Positions 6,929 through 15,996 are shown, numbered from the stretch's first letter. The stretch: 64,000 bases of DNA from Catellatospora coxensis (GCF_016862635.1 NZ_BONI01000002.1:1-64000), one strand, 5' to 3'. The notes: a model not told the origin generated them from the letters alone. Made by a program: numbers and translations.

Positions 6929-9900
6929 ATGGCCGAAACGGTGGGAACCCGAGGCACGCTCGAAAACCTCGTGGAGATGCTCGTACGCGTACCCGAACTC
7001 GCCGATCCGGCCGTCCGTGACCAGCTCATCGAGCAGATGCGCCTGGTGCTGCGGCGGACGTTGCGGGTCAAGCGTTTCGACGACGTGCGCCACGAGATGT
7101 CCAGCCTGGTCAACACATCCGCGGCCTGCTCCGGCGGGCTGCGGGTGCTCGCCGCGATCGTGGCCGAGCAGCATGTGGGCGACACCTCGGCCATCCACGC
7201 GGCGGTCGCCGAGCTGAGCCCCGGCCTGCTGTCCGGACCGGACCGTGACCACCTGCGCAGCCTGCTGTCGAACCTGGCCGCGAGCCAGGTCGCCGAGGCC
7301 GTCGACGGGCTCGGCGGCGCCGAGCAGCTGTACTCGATGCGCACCTGGCGCGACACTGCCGGCGCGATCAAGATCATGGAGGGTCTGCCGATCCCGGACG
7401 ACGGCGTGCCGCAGGTGCTGGCCTTCGCCAGCCGCCTGTCGGAGCTGCTCACCGGTCCGATCGCGGACGGACTGCGGACCTGGGTGGACACCGTCGCCGG
7501 CGGTCTCGGCGTGGACCTCGCGGCGCTGGTGCTGCTGCGCGGCGGGGCGGGCCCGCTGCCCGCCACCGCGGCCCCGGCGTTCACTCCCCCGTCCCCGCGC
7601 ACGCCCAGCTCGCGCCGGTCCGAGACGCGCGTGGTCGGCGGCGGGGTGCCGATCCGCAACCGTAACTTCACCGGTCGCAGCGAGCTGCTGGACCAGCTGT
7701 CCGAGGTGCTCAGCAGCGGCGCGCAGGCGGCCGTGCTGCCGCCGACCATCCACGGCCTCGGCGGGGTCGGCAAGACCCAGCTCGTCGTGGAATACCTCTA
7801 CCGCCACCTCGACGACTACGAGGTGGTGTGGTGGATCCCGGCCGAGCGCACCGCGACCGTGCTCGGGGCGCTGACCCAGCTCGCCGAGACGCTGCGGCTG
7901 ACCGTGACCGAGGACCGGCAGCAGACCGCGCGCACCGTGCTCGACGCGCTCGCCGGCCTGCGCGTGCCGTGGCTGCTCGTCTACGACAACGCCGACGACC
8001 CCGACGCGCTCAAGCCGCTGCTGCCGGCGACCGGCGGCCACGTGATCGTGACGACCCGCAACCCGGAGTGGGGCTCGGTCGGCCGGCCCATCGAGGTCAA
8101 CGTGTTCCCCCGCGAGGAGAGCATCCAGATGCTCGAGGGCCGCGGCCTGCACATGCGGCCCGGCGAGGCGAACGAGCTGGCCGAGAAGCTCGGCGACCTC
8201 CCGCTGGCGCTGGAGCAGGCCGCGCTGTGGTGCCGCTCGACCGCGATGCCGGTCAGCGAGTACATCGAGCTGCTGGACAGCCACAGCCGCACGGACCTGC
8301 TGTCGGAGTCCAAGCCGTACGGCTACCCGGTCACCGTGACCGCGTTCGTCACCCTGGCCAGCGAGACGCTGCGGGCCACCGCGCCGGCCAGCGCGCAGCT
8401 GTTCGAGCTGCTGTCGTTCCTGTCGGGTGAGCCGGTGTCGCTGAACCTGCTCAGCCGGGGCCGCTCCGCCGACGTCACCGAGCCGCTGCGCAGCACCCTC
8501 AACGACCCGGTGAAGCTCAGCCGCGTCGTGCGCGACCTCAACAACCGCGGTCTGGCCAAGGTGGACCCGGCGCAGCGCATCCAGGTGCACCGGCTGGTCC
8601 AGGACATCCTCCGGGACATCCTGCCGCCCGACCTGGCCAGGACGACGCTGCGCAACACCCAGCGGCTGCTCGCCGAGGCCAACCCCGGCGACCCCGACGA
8701 GCTCGGCGGCCTGGACGTGCAGGCGGAGCTGGGTCCGCACCTCGACCGCGCGCAGATGATCTACGGCGACGAGGAGGCGGTCCTCAAGACCGTCCTGGAC
8801 CACACCCGTTCGCTGTACATGATCGGCGACTACGAGAACAGCCTGCGGCTGGCCACCGAGGCCGCCCAGGAGTGGGCCAAGCCCACCGACGACCCGGAGC
8901 GGGGCCCGAACGGCCTGGCGACGCTGCGGGCGCGCAGCATGATGGCCAACGCGCTGCGCGTGCTCGGCAAGGCCACCGAGGCCGCCGAGCTGGCCCGCGA
9001 CACCTACGACCGGATGTGCGCCAGCCCCCGGCTCGGTGAGCTGCACGAGTTCACCCTCATCCACGCCAACCAGGTCGGCCACGACATGCGCATCTCGGGG
9101 CAGTACGGCGACGCCCTGAGTTTCGACACCGCGTCGCTGGAGCGCCACCGGCGGGTGTTCAACGCGACCGAGGCCTACACCCTGCGCGCGCAGGCCAACC
9201 TCGCCGTCGACCTGCGGATGATCGGCGACTTCCCGAAGGCGTTCGAGCAGGACCGCGACATCGCCAACCACTGGGAGGACGTCGGCGGCTCCGACCCCCG
9301 GGCCCTGGCGGCGTACATCAACCAGGCTCGCAACTACTACGGCATGGGCGCCTACCGGGCCGGTCTGGACTGGATCCAGCAGTGGCGCGAGCCGCTGGCC
9401 GAGGCGCTGGGCGCGGGCAGCAGCCAGGTGCTGCTGGCCGAGCGCACCTACGCGATCCTGCTGCGCAAGCTGGGTTACCTCGACGACGCCCGGTGGATCC
9501 TGCGGGAGCACTTCGAGCGGACCCTGTCCCGGCTCGGCGACACCCACGAGTTCACCAACGCCGCCGCGGTCAGCTACGCCAACGTGCTGCGCCAGGTCGG
9601 CGGCACGTACGAGGCGGCGCAGCTGTTCGACGAGACGATGCCGCGCTACGACGAGTATTTCGGCGTGAAGCACCCGCTGACCCTGGCCGCGAAGGTCAAC
9701 CAGGCCATCCTGGCGCGCGCCATGGGTGACCTGGATCAGGCGCGCGCCCTCAGCGAGGTCTGCTATGCCGGTTTCGGCGAGGTGCTCGGCGACCGGCATC
9801 CGTACACGCTGTGCGCGGGCGCGTCGCTGGCCAGCGATCTGGCGCTGGCCGGTGAGCATGCCGGGGCGTGCGCGCTGTCCGAGAAGATGTACGAGGTGAG

Positions 9901-10138
9901 CCAGGGGTCCGGCGGCGGCCACGAGGCCCGCGGCGGCGGCGAGCACCCCTACCTGCTGATGCGCGGCATCAACTACGCCCACGACCTGCGCGCCGTGGGC
10001 CGCACCGCGGAGGCCGACAAGTTGCGGCGCACCTCGCTGCAGGCGCTGCGTGAGGCGCTCGGCGCGACCCACCCGGAGGTGGAGGCGATCGAGCGGGACG
10101 AGCGCACCGAGGGCGACATCGAGCCGCCCCCGACCTGA
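6929..10138 (+). CDS. EAD2-like - NB-ARC - TPR signalling protein
   Basis: 1069 residues. The first ~75 (LVRVPELADPAVRDQLIEQ, then CSGGLRVLAAIVAEQ) look like effector-associated domain 2, a small adaptor that recruits a separate effector through like-like pairing. A second helical segment runs to about 200. NB-ARC follows, with P-loop GLGGVGKTQ at about 276, WLLVYDNADD near 348, HVIVTTRNP and GDLPLALEQAA. The C-terminal ~450 residues are 42-residue-type TPRs (for example HEFTNAAAVSYANVLRQVGGT, HPLTLAAKVNQAILARAMGD, HPYTLCAGASLASDLALAGE). No enzymatic effector domain is fused, so a partner must supply it. The start is uncertain: ATG 6929 or GTG 6923, neither with a good Shine-Dalgarno. Convergent with the fxs cassette. 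Confidence 0.82.
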   Translation: MAETVGTRGTLENLVEMLVRVPELADPAVRDQLIEQMRLVLRRTLRVKRFDDVRHEMSSLVNTSAACSGGLRVLAAIVAEQHVGDTSAIHAAVAELSPGLLSGPDRDHLRSLLSNLAASQVAEAVDGLGGAEQLYSMRTWRDTAGAIKIMEGLPIPDDGVPQVLAFASRLSELLTGPIADGLRTWVDTVAGGLGVDLAALVLLRGGAGPLPATAAPAFTPPSPRTPSSRRSETRVVGGGVPIRNRNFTGRSELLDQLSEVLSSGAQAAVLPPTIHGLGGVGKTQLVVEYLYRHLDDYEVVWWIPAERTATVLGALTQLAETLRLTVTEDRQQTARTVLDALAGLRVPWLLVYDNADDPDALKPLLPATGGHVIVTTRNPEWGSVGRPIEVNVFPREESIQMLEGRGLHMRPGEANELAEKLGDLPLALEQAALWCRSTAMPVSEYIELLDSHSRTDLLSESKPYGYPVTVTAFVTLASETLRATAPASAQLFELLSFLSGEPVSLNLLSRGRSADVTEPLRSTLNDPVKLSRVVRDLNNRGLAKVDPAQRIQVHRLVQDILRDILPPDLARTTLRNTQRLLAEANPGDPDELGGLDVQAELGPHLDRAQMIYGDEEAVLKTVLDHTRSLYMIGDYENSLRLATEAAQEWAKPTDDPERGPNGLATLRARSMMANALRVLGKATEAAELARDTYDRMCASPRLGELHEFTLIHANQVGHDMRISGQYGDALSFDTASLERHRRVFNATEAYTLRAQANLAVDLRMIGDFPKAFEQDRDIANHWEDVGGSDPRALAAYINQARNYYGMGAYRAGLDWIQQWREPLAEALGAGSSQVLLAERTYAILLRKLGYLDDARWILREHFERTLSRLGDTHEFTNAAAVSYANVLRQVGGTYEAAQLFDETMPRYDEYFGVKHPLTLAAKVNQAILARAMGDLDQARALSEVCYAGFGEVLGDRHPYTLCAGASLASDLALAGEHAGACALSEKMYEVSQGSGGGHEARGGGEHPYLLMRGINYAHDLRAVGRTAEADKLRRTSLQALREALGATHPEVEAIERDERTEGDIEPPPT

Positions 10139-10150
10139 TCCCGTGGCCCC

Positions 10151-10184
10151 GTGGCCCGCTGCCGGAACATCGGCTGCGGGCCAC
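10151..10184. terminator. hairpin between convergent genes
   Basis: GTGGCCCGCTGCCG (10151-10164) pairs with CGGCTGCGGGCCAC (10171-10184) with one mismatch and a 6-base loop. It sits in the 58-base gap between two convergent stops and probably ends transcription from both sides. Confidence 0.55.
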
Positions 10185-10196
10185 CGGCGTCTCGGG

Positions 10197-11546
10197 TCAG
10201 CCCGCCACGAGCTGCCTGTTGCGGTCGAGCCACAGGCGGTGCGACTCGCTCAGCGCCTCCTCGGCCGCCGCGACCACGGCCGCGTCCAGCGGTTCGGCCA
10301 GCAGCTCGTCGGTGCGTTCCCGCAGCCCGGCGACCAGCCGCAGCCCGGTGCCGGTGAGCGCGCCGGACGCCTCCACCGCGCCCAGGCCGCGCTCGACCTG
10401 CAGGCGCGCCTCGGCGAACCGGGCACCGGCCAGGTCGGCGAGGCCGTCCTCGGCGATCAGCGCCCGCCAGGAGTCGGCGACCCCGACGAACGCGTACACG
10501 CCCTGCAGCAGCCCGGCCAGCGGCCGCGGGTCGGTGCGCCACGGGGCGAAGAAGCGCCGGGTGTCGGCGGGGTCGCTCATCGGGGTGAGGTCGAGCATGC
10601 CGCTGAGCTTCGAGTGCTGGAACTCGTGCACCATCGTGACGACCAGGTCGGCCGCCGACGACGGGCGGGTCAGCCCGAACGCGCCGAACGCGTACTTGAT
10701 CGTGGCGCTGCGCGCCGAGTGCGGGTCGGTCTGCGCCAGCGGCACCAGCACCTGCAGCCCGGCGGCCAGTTCCGCGGCGCGGCCGGGCATCCGGCGCTCC
10801 AGCATCCCCCAGGCCTGCGCGAACACGGTCTGCCAGTGGGCGACCTCGGCGTCGTCGAGCCGGTTGGCGGGCGGCGCGTGGTGGCCGTGCCGGTACGGGT
10901 CGACGTCGTCGAGCGCGACTCCGGGCGCGCCGGGCGCCGAGAGCCGGTGGACGGGCAGCCACCCGGGCACGTCCGCGACGGCTGCGCCCTGCGCCGGCAC
11001 CGGCGATGCGGACGACGCGTCCCCGCTGGGCAGCGGCTCCTCGTGCAGCGCCACGACCCGGCCGCCGGCCGCCACGGACAGCCGGCCGCCGTCGGCGACC
11101 AGCCGCGCGTCCGTGACGTCGCCGACCGTCAGCGCGCCGACGCCGGGCACGGAGACCACGCCGTCGCGGACCGGCACGGGCAGGTCGGCGGGCACGCCCG
11201 CGGCCGCGGCGGCGACGGCGGCGATGCCGCAGAGCTGCCCGAAGTCGGAGGCGGCCGCGACACCGCGCTCGGTGGCCCGCACGGTGATGCCGGTCCACGA
11301 GCCGACCAGCGGCGCGCCGAGCACCCGGGCGAACCGGCCCGGCGCGGCGCGGCGGGCCCGTTCGAGAGTGTCGGCGACGGCGTCGCGTTCGGCCGCGCTG
11401 CCCGGCCAGTTGCGCAGCAGGTGCCCGATGAGCAGCAGGTGGCGGCTGAGCTGCGCGGTCCGCAGCGCGTCGATGGCCGCCGGGCCGCCGTCACCGCGGG
11501 CCAGCGCGGCGAACTGGTCGGGATCGAACTCGTGGAAGGCAGTCAT
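10197..11546 (-). CDS. HExxH-motif protein of FxS peptide cassette
   Basis: 449 residues with a metal-site motif HEFQH at about 307-311 in VTMVHEFQHSKLSG. It matches the HExxH-containing domain that in many genomes is fused to the C-terminus of FxsB-type radical SAM proteins and is thought to act in peptide modification or cleavage. Upstream of the motif are SARSATIKYAFGAFG and a long alpha-helical N-terminal half. Here it is a separate gene whose ATG overlaps the fxsB stop by one base (TGATG), so the two are translationally coupled and probably form a complex. Whether it cleaves the FxsA leader, modifies the core, or is a structural partner is not shown by the sequence. It is the last gene of the leftward fxs cassette. 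Confidence 0.8.
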   Translation of the reverse strand: MTAFHEFDPDQFAALARGDGGPAAIDALRTAQLSRHLLLIGHLLRNWPGSAAERDAVADTLERARRAAPGRFARVLGAPLVGSWTGITVRATERGVAAASDFGQLCGIAAVAAAAAGVPADLPVPVRDGVVSVPGVGALTVGDVTDARLVADGGRLSVAAGGRVVALHEEPLPSGDASSASPVPAQGAAVADVPGWLPVHRLSAPGAPGVALDDVDPYRHGHHAPPANRLDDAEVAHWQTVFAQAWGMLERRMPGRAAELAAGLQVLVPLAQTDPHSARSATIKYAFGAFGLTRPSSAADLVVTMVHEFQHSKLSGMLDLTPMSDPADTRRFFAPWRTDPRPLAGLLQGVYAFVGVADSWRALIAEDGLADLAGARFAEARLQVERGLGAVEASGALTGTGLRLVAGLRERTDELLAEPLDAAVVAAAEEALSESHRLWLDRNRQLVAG

Positions 11547-12799
11547 CACGTCTCCGGTTGAGCGGCACGGTTCAGGTCCGCCGCGACGCGCGCGGACACG
11601 TGGTCGATGAGGCGGCGCATGTCGTCGCAGTACACCGACGGGTTGAGGAAGCCGGCGCCGGGCCGGTAGCGGTGGGCGTAGTGGCCGCCGCCGCACACCG
11701 GGCGCACCGGGCAGGCGCGGCAGGTGCTCGACAGGGCCTGCGCCCCGAGCTGGCGGGCGGCGATCCCGGCGTCGTCGAAGACCCGGTCGAGTTCGTCGTG
11801 GCGCACGTCGAGGCCGGTGGCCGCGGCGCCCGGGTAGGCGGACTTGAGCGCGTCGACCTGCTCCAGCGCGCCGTCGGACTCCACCACGAGCATGCCGGCG
11901 GGGCTCAGCCCGACCTGCTCGGAGCCGCTCGCGCCGCCCAGCAGCAGGGCCAGGATGTCGTCGAACAGCCGGATCCGGATCGGTGAGTCCCGGCCGTACC
12001 AGCGTTCGAACACCGTGATCAGCCAGTCGGCGTACGGCGTCGCCCCGGGCCGGGCGGCGGGCGGCGGCTCGCCCCAGTTGGCGTGCGGCAGCAGGAAGTC
12101 GATCATCGGTGGGTCGAACGCGGACAGCGCCTCGAAGGTGGCCACCGGGTCGGTCTCGGGCGCGACGGTGGTCAGGATCCCGGCGTACGCCGGCCGGTTC
12201 GCGGGCTCGCGCAGCAGGTCCAGGGCGCGGGCGACGGCGGTGAAGCTGCCCCGCCCCGAATGGGTGCGCCGGTGCCGGTCGTGATCGGGCTGCGCGCCGT
12301 CGACGCTGACCCCCACGCTGATCCCCAGCTCCACCAGCCGGGTGACGGTGGTCCTGGTCAGCAGCACGCCGTTGGTCTGCATACCCACCCGCACCCGGGT
12401 GGACCGCGGCATGCGGGCGTGCAGGAAGCCGACGAGGCGTTCGATGCGGTCGAGCCGGAACAGCAGCGGCTCGCCCCCGTGCAGGATCACCTGCACACGG
12501 CGCAGCCCGTGGGCGGCGGCGTGCCGGGCGAGGTTGTCGACCGCGGCCTGCCAGATCTCGTCGGCCATGACCGCCGGGCGGTCCCGCCAGCTCTGGTCGG
12601 TCGACTCGTAGACGTAGCAGTAGTCGCAGGCGAGGTTGCAGCGCTGGTGAACCTTGAGGATGAGGTCGCGGATCGGTGTGGGCCGCCAGCCGGCGGCGCG
12701 CAGCCGCTCCGGATCGAGCTCGGCGTACGGCCACGGTGCTGCCGCTCGCTGTGCCTGCCGCAGCGACGTCCTGGCGTCGCCGGCCGACAGCACGGTCAC
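11546..12799 (-). CDS. fxsB: FxsB-family radical SAM/SPASM peptide maturase
   Basis: 417 residues. The radical SAM cluster motif is CNLACDYC with C54, C58 and C61, followed by the GGEPLL glycine-rich SAM-binding strand and VGMQTNGVLL. The C-terminal SPASM part has CRACPVRPVCGGGHYAHRYR and a later Cys (PSVYCDD) that bind auxiliary iron-sulfur clusters. SVDGAQPDHDRHR is typical of peptide-modifying members. From memory, FxsB-type enzymes install three-residue cyclophane links in F-x-S motifs. GTG 12799 overlaps the fxsA stop (GTGA), and the end overlaps the HExxH gene. Precursor, maturase and HExxH protein are therefore one translational unit. The substrate is almost certainly the adjacent FxsA. 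Confidence 0.92.
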   Translation of the reverse strand: MTVLSAGDARTSLRQAQRAAAPWPYAELDPERLRAAGWRPTPIRDLILKVHQRCNLACDYCYVYESTDQSWRDRPAVMADEIWQAAVDNLARHAAAHGLRRVQVILHGGEPLLFRLDRIERLVGFLHARMPRSTRVRVGMQTNGVLLTRTTVTRLVELGISVGVSVDGAQPDHDRHRRTHSGRGSFTAVARALDLLREPANRPAYAGILTTVAPETDPVATFEALSAFDPPMIDFLLPHANWGEPPPAARPGATPYADWLITVFERWYGRDSPIRIRLFDDILALLLGGASGSEQVGLSPAGMLVVESDGALEQVDALKSAYPGAAATGLDVRHDELDRVFDDAGIAARQLGAQALSSTCRACPVRPVCGGGHYAHRYRPGAGFLNPSVYCDDMRRLIDHVSARVAADLNRAAQPET

Positions 12800-12987
12800 G
12801 AGGTGAACGACTGGAAGGCTGAGATGATGCCGTCCGGGTCGTCGAGCGCACGGATCACTCGGCGGGCCGCCCTGGCGAGGGCGTCGTCGCCGGCTTGGAT
12901 CGCATCGAGCAGGGGACGATCGGACAGATCAACCAGTGGCGACCATGCTGCGGCCGGAGGCTCCATCGTGATTTCAGCCTTCACCAT
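12796..12987 (-). CDS. fxsA: FxsA ribosomal peptide precursor, tandem F-x-S C-terminus
   Basis: A 63-residue precursor. The leader contains WSPLVDLSDRPLLDAI and ARAARRVIRALDD, typical of FxsA-type leaders that bind the radical SAM enzyme. The C-terminus is ISAFQSFTS-COOH: two adjoining F-x-S motifs, FQS and FTS. The family rule is a single F-x-S followed by two residues at the C-terminus. Here FQS is followed by three residues which themselves make a second motif. If FxsB acts on both, the product would carry two three-residue rings back to back. ATG 12987 follows GGGGAG, and GTG 12984 is an alternative. The gene is preceded by a repeat-bearing 213-base gap and overlaps fxsB. Confidence 0.88.
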   Translation of the reverse strand: MVKAEITMEPPAAAWSPLVDLSDRPLLDAIQAGDDALARAARRVIRALDDPDGIISAFQSFTS

Positions 12988-13200
12988 TTGCTCCCCATCG
13001 GGTATGCCATACGGCGACCCTCGCCGGATGACGTCTTCGGCGCCGGACTATGTGCCCGGACGACTCAAGATAGGGCTCAGGGGCAGGTCTCGGCACGTTT
13101 TTGCCACCCTGTTTGGCAAAGTTTGGCGGTACCGGTTTGGCAAAGTCTGTCGATCTTCCCCTTGCGCCGGAGGCGGCGGAATGCTGTGCTCGGCCGACGG
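12988..13200 (-). promoter_or_regulatory. fxs cassette leader with TTTGGCAAA direct repeats
   Basis: GTTTGGCAAAGT occurs exactly at 13111-13122 and 13135-13146, spaced 24 bases start to start. Each is centred on the near-palindrome TTTG-G-CAAA. A related TTTTTGCCACC lies at 13099-13109 in the opposite sense. The block is about 110-160 bases before the fxsA ATG on the coding side. Two sites about two helical turns apart suggest an activator or repressor controlling the peptide cassette separately from the upstream NB-ARC gene. Confidence 0.5.
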
Positions 13201-15996
13201 TCAGATCGGCAGCGGGTCCAGGTCACACTCGACCCGGGAGCCGCGCGCCCAGCGGGCGACGAACTCGTGCTCGCCCAGCAGGTCCTGCCAGCCGACGAGC
13301 ATCCGTTCGCGCAGGCCGTCGTCCGGTTTGCCGACGGCGATCAGGTCCAGGGCCAGGTTCGTGCCGGCGGCCAGGGTCTCCGGGTGCTCGGCCCCGCGCA
13401 CGGCGACGGCGATCTCGTACGCGGCCCGCGACGCCTTCACCGCGCCCGCCCGGTCACCGGTCAGCGACAGGTCTGTCGCATGGTTGACCGCGGCCGCGAT
13501 CGCGTACGGGTGACTCTCCCCGAGCAGCTTCTCCAGCTGCGCGGCGGCCAGCCGGCCGGTCTCGCGGGCGGCCGCCCACAACCCGCGGGCACGCTGCACC
13601 GCGGCCAGGTTCACCCGGGCCACCGCCGTCAGCGGGTGCCCGTCGGACAGCCTGCGCCGGTAGCCGTCGACGGCGTCGGTGACCAGCCGCTCGGCCCGCG
13701 AGGTGACCCCCGCGTCGCGCAGCGCGTTGGCGTAGCTGACCGTCACGCTGAGCAGGTGCGCGTCGGAGCGGTCCAGCATCTCCTGGCAGCGCAGGTACAG
13801 CTCGGCCAGCTCGTCGAGCGCCTGCGGCCAGCCCAGACGTCGCCGGGCCACCGCGGCGGTGCGGCGGGCGGCCAGCATGCCCAGGTCGCCGTCGCCGAGC
13901 AGCCGGCTGCCCAGGGGCAGGTAGCGGTCCAGCATCTCCAGCGCCCGGTCGTAGTGGCCCAGCCCGGACTGGTCCTCGGCCAGCGCGAACGCGGCCCGGA
14001 CCGTGGCGGCGGTGTCGGCGGGCTCCAGCCGCTCGAAGTCGGGCAGGTCCAGGAAGGCGGCTTCGGCGTACGCGCCCGCATGCCGCAGGCTCGCCGACAG
14101 CCGCCGCCGGCAGTCCGCGGTGCGCGCGTGCCCCGCGCCCAGCGCGCGCAGGGACCGGTCGTGGTTCTCCCGGCCGGCGGCGACGGCCTGCGCGTAGTCG
14201 CCCGCCACCAGCAGGTCGGTGGCCGTGCCCGCCACCGCGGCCAAGGTCAGTTCGTGATCGGCGCCGTGCGCCGGGCTCGCCTGCAGCCGCCGCACCACGT
14301 CCACGGCCAGCTCCCGGGCCCGCGCGTACTCCCCCAGCCCGCGCCACGCGCCGGCCAGCTCCACCTGCACCTGCAGGACCAGTTCGTGGTCCGGGCCGAG
14401 GAAGTCGGGCTGCTGCCAGACGGCCACGGCCTGGCCCGCCAGGTCCGCGGCCTTGGCCAGGTCGCCGTCGAGGACCCGGAACCGCACCTGGTCGGCGATC
14501 AAGCGCTGCGCGTCGGGGTTGCGCGACTCGACCAGCCGGGACGGCTGCAGGTGCCGGCCGATCTCGCGGTACTCCCCCGCCGCGGCTACCCCGGGTGCGC
14601 CCAGCGCTGCTCGGGCCAGGATCTCGTGGACGTGATGGCGGGCCCGCGCGTCGACGTCGGCGGGCAGCGTCGACCGCAGCGCCTGCCGGGCCAGGTGCGT
14701 CATCTCGACCTGGTGCTCGCCCAGCCGGATGAGGCCGTAGTTGGCCAGTGCCCGCAGCGCCCGGCGCAGCTCGACGCGGTTGCGCAGGGTCGTGCCCAGC
14801 GGCGAGCCGAGAGTGGTTCCGGCACGTTGCAGCAGGGCGATCGGCACCGGCGCCGGTCCGAACCAGGCGAACAGGTCGCACAGGTCCCGGTGCTCGGCGC
14901 TCAGTCCGGCCCGTGCGGCGGCCAGCGGTCTGACCACCGGATCCGACGGCGTGTACTGGTCATGCAGCGCGGCCGGGTCGATCCGGGCGGCGATGTTCAG
15001 GGCCTGCGGCAGCCGGCCCACCAGCTCGATGAAGTCGGCCAGCTGCGCGTCGGTGATGCCGGGACGCTGCCGGGAGAGGAACTCGCTGGCCTCGTCCGGC
15101 GCGAATTCGAGCACCTCGACCTCGACCATCGTGGCGTCGTACGGCAGCTCGCGGTCGGTGGTGGTCAGTATGGCGTGCCCGCCGCCGATCGGCAGCAGGT
15201 CACGGATCTCCCGCTCCTGCTCGCCGTTGACGTCGTCGAAGATCAGCAGGTGCGGCACCTCGGGCGCGCCGAGGTAGCGGCGCAGGTCCACCAGCGAGCG
15301 GTCGCCCGGGGATCCGTTGCCCAGGCCCAGCCGCGCCGCGAGCTCGGCCATGCCGGCGCGGGCCTGGTCGACGTCGGTGCAGCGCACCCACCAGACGATC
15401 GGGTAGCTCTCGCCGTAGCGGTGCGCGTACTCGGTGGCGAGTTCGGTCTTGCCGGCCCCGCCGACGCCGTGCAGCACGACCGTCGTGTGCTCATGCTGCT
15501 CGAACGCGGTGCGGATGCGGGCCAGCGCCGCCCGGCGGCCGGTGAACGAGGAGTTGCGGATCGGCAGTTGCTGCACCGGCCACGAGATGACCGCATCGGG
15601 TCGTGGGGGCTGCGGTGGAATGCCGCGCCCGGCGGGTGATCTCGGCACCGTCGTCTCCCCCGTCCGCGTCGGCCGCTGGCCGTCCTCCTGCGCGCGCGCC
15701 CAGAGTGCGTGGAACCTGCCGACCAGTTCGGCCTCGTTCCGCCGGGCGAGCGTGCGCTTGTTGAGATCGACGATAATCGACTGATACTTCGGCCACGAGA
15801 GCAGATATGCGCCACGCAGCGCCGCGCGGTAGGTCTCGTGCGAGACGTACTCCAGGGAACGGTCGCGGTTGATGCTGGTGCTGACCGTGCGGCCCGACGG
15901 GCAGCCGGCGCTCACGTACAGCTCATGCAGCGCGTCTATCAGGTCACGGAAAGGTCCCAGCGGGACCGCGTCCAAACTGGGTCTGCTGATCTGCAC
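13201..15996 (-). CDS. fxsT: HTH-like - NB-ARC - TPR protein of FxS system
   Basis: 931 residues. The N-terminal ~110 residues (FRDLIDALHELYVSAGCPSGRTVSTSIN, then YRAALRGAYLLSWPKYQSII) resemble the HTH-like domain at the head of many actinobacterial NB-ARC proteins. The NB-ARC P-loop is GVGGAGKTE at 177-185, with HLLIFDDVNG as Walker B and HAILTTTDREL. The C-terminal half is tetratricopeptide repeats (HELVLQVQVELAGAWRGLGEY, HPLTAVARVNLAAVQRARGL, HPYAIAAAVNHATDLSLTGD). This is the gene class that travels with fxsA/fxsB in FxSxx-COOH loci, and it lies 213 bases upstream of fxsA on the same strand. GTG 15996 has GGAG 7 bases upstream. Its role as sensor or regulator of the peptide system is inferred from linkage. 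Confidence 0.82.
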   Translation of the reverse strand: MQISRPSLDAVPLGPFRDLIDALHELYVSAGCPSGRTVSTSINRDRSLEYVSHETYRAALRGAYLLSWPKYQSIIVDLNKRTLARRNEAELVGRFHALWARAQEDGQRPTRTGETTVPRSPAGRGIPPQPPRPDAVISWPVQQLPIRNSSFTGRRAALARIRTAFEQHEHTTVVLHGVGGAGKTELATEYAHRYGESYPIVWWVRCTDVDQARAGMAELAARLGLGNGSPGDRSLVDLRRYLGAPEVPHLLIFDDVNGEQEREIRDLLPIGGGHAILTTTDRELPYDATMVEVEVLEFAPDEASEFLSRQRPGITDAQLADFIELVGRLPQALNIAARIDPAALHDQYTPSDPVVRPLAAARAGLSAEHRDLCDLFAWFGPAPVPIALLQRAGTTLGSPLGTTLRNRVELRRALRALANYGLIRLGEHQVEMTHLARQALRSTLPADVDARARHHVHEILARAALGAPGVAAAGEYREIGRHLQPSRLVESRNPDAQRLIADQVRFRVLDGDLAKAADLAGQAVAVWQQPDFLGPDHELVLQVQVELAGAWRGLGEYARARELAVDVVRRLQASPAHGADHELTLAAVAGTATDLLVAGDYAQAVAAGRENHDRSLRALGAGHARTADCRRRLSASLRHAGAYAEAAFLDLPDFERLEPADTAATVRAAFALAEDQSGLGHYDRALEMLDRYLPLGSRLLGDGDLGMLAARRTAAVARRRLGWPQALDELAELYLRCQEMLDRSDAHLLSVTVSYANALRDAGVTSRAERLVTDAVDGYRRRLSDGHPLTAVARVNLAAVQRARGLWAAARETGRLAAAQLEKLLGESHPYAIAAAVNHATDLSLTGDRAGAVKASRAAYEIAVAVRGAEHPETLAAGTNLALDLIAVGKPDDGLRERMLVGWQDLLGEHEFVARWARGSRVECDLDPLPI

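Noticed and set aside
6908-10072. 1054-codon open frame on the minus strand opposite the EAD2/NB-ARC gene
   Set aside because: Same GC-frame effect. Repetitive Q/R/G/V text with no ribosome site, and the plus strand carries NB-ARC and TPR motifs.
13111-13146. Direct repeats as a CRISPR-like array
   Set aside because: Only two 12-base units, in a promoter position, with no cas genes nearby.
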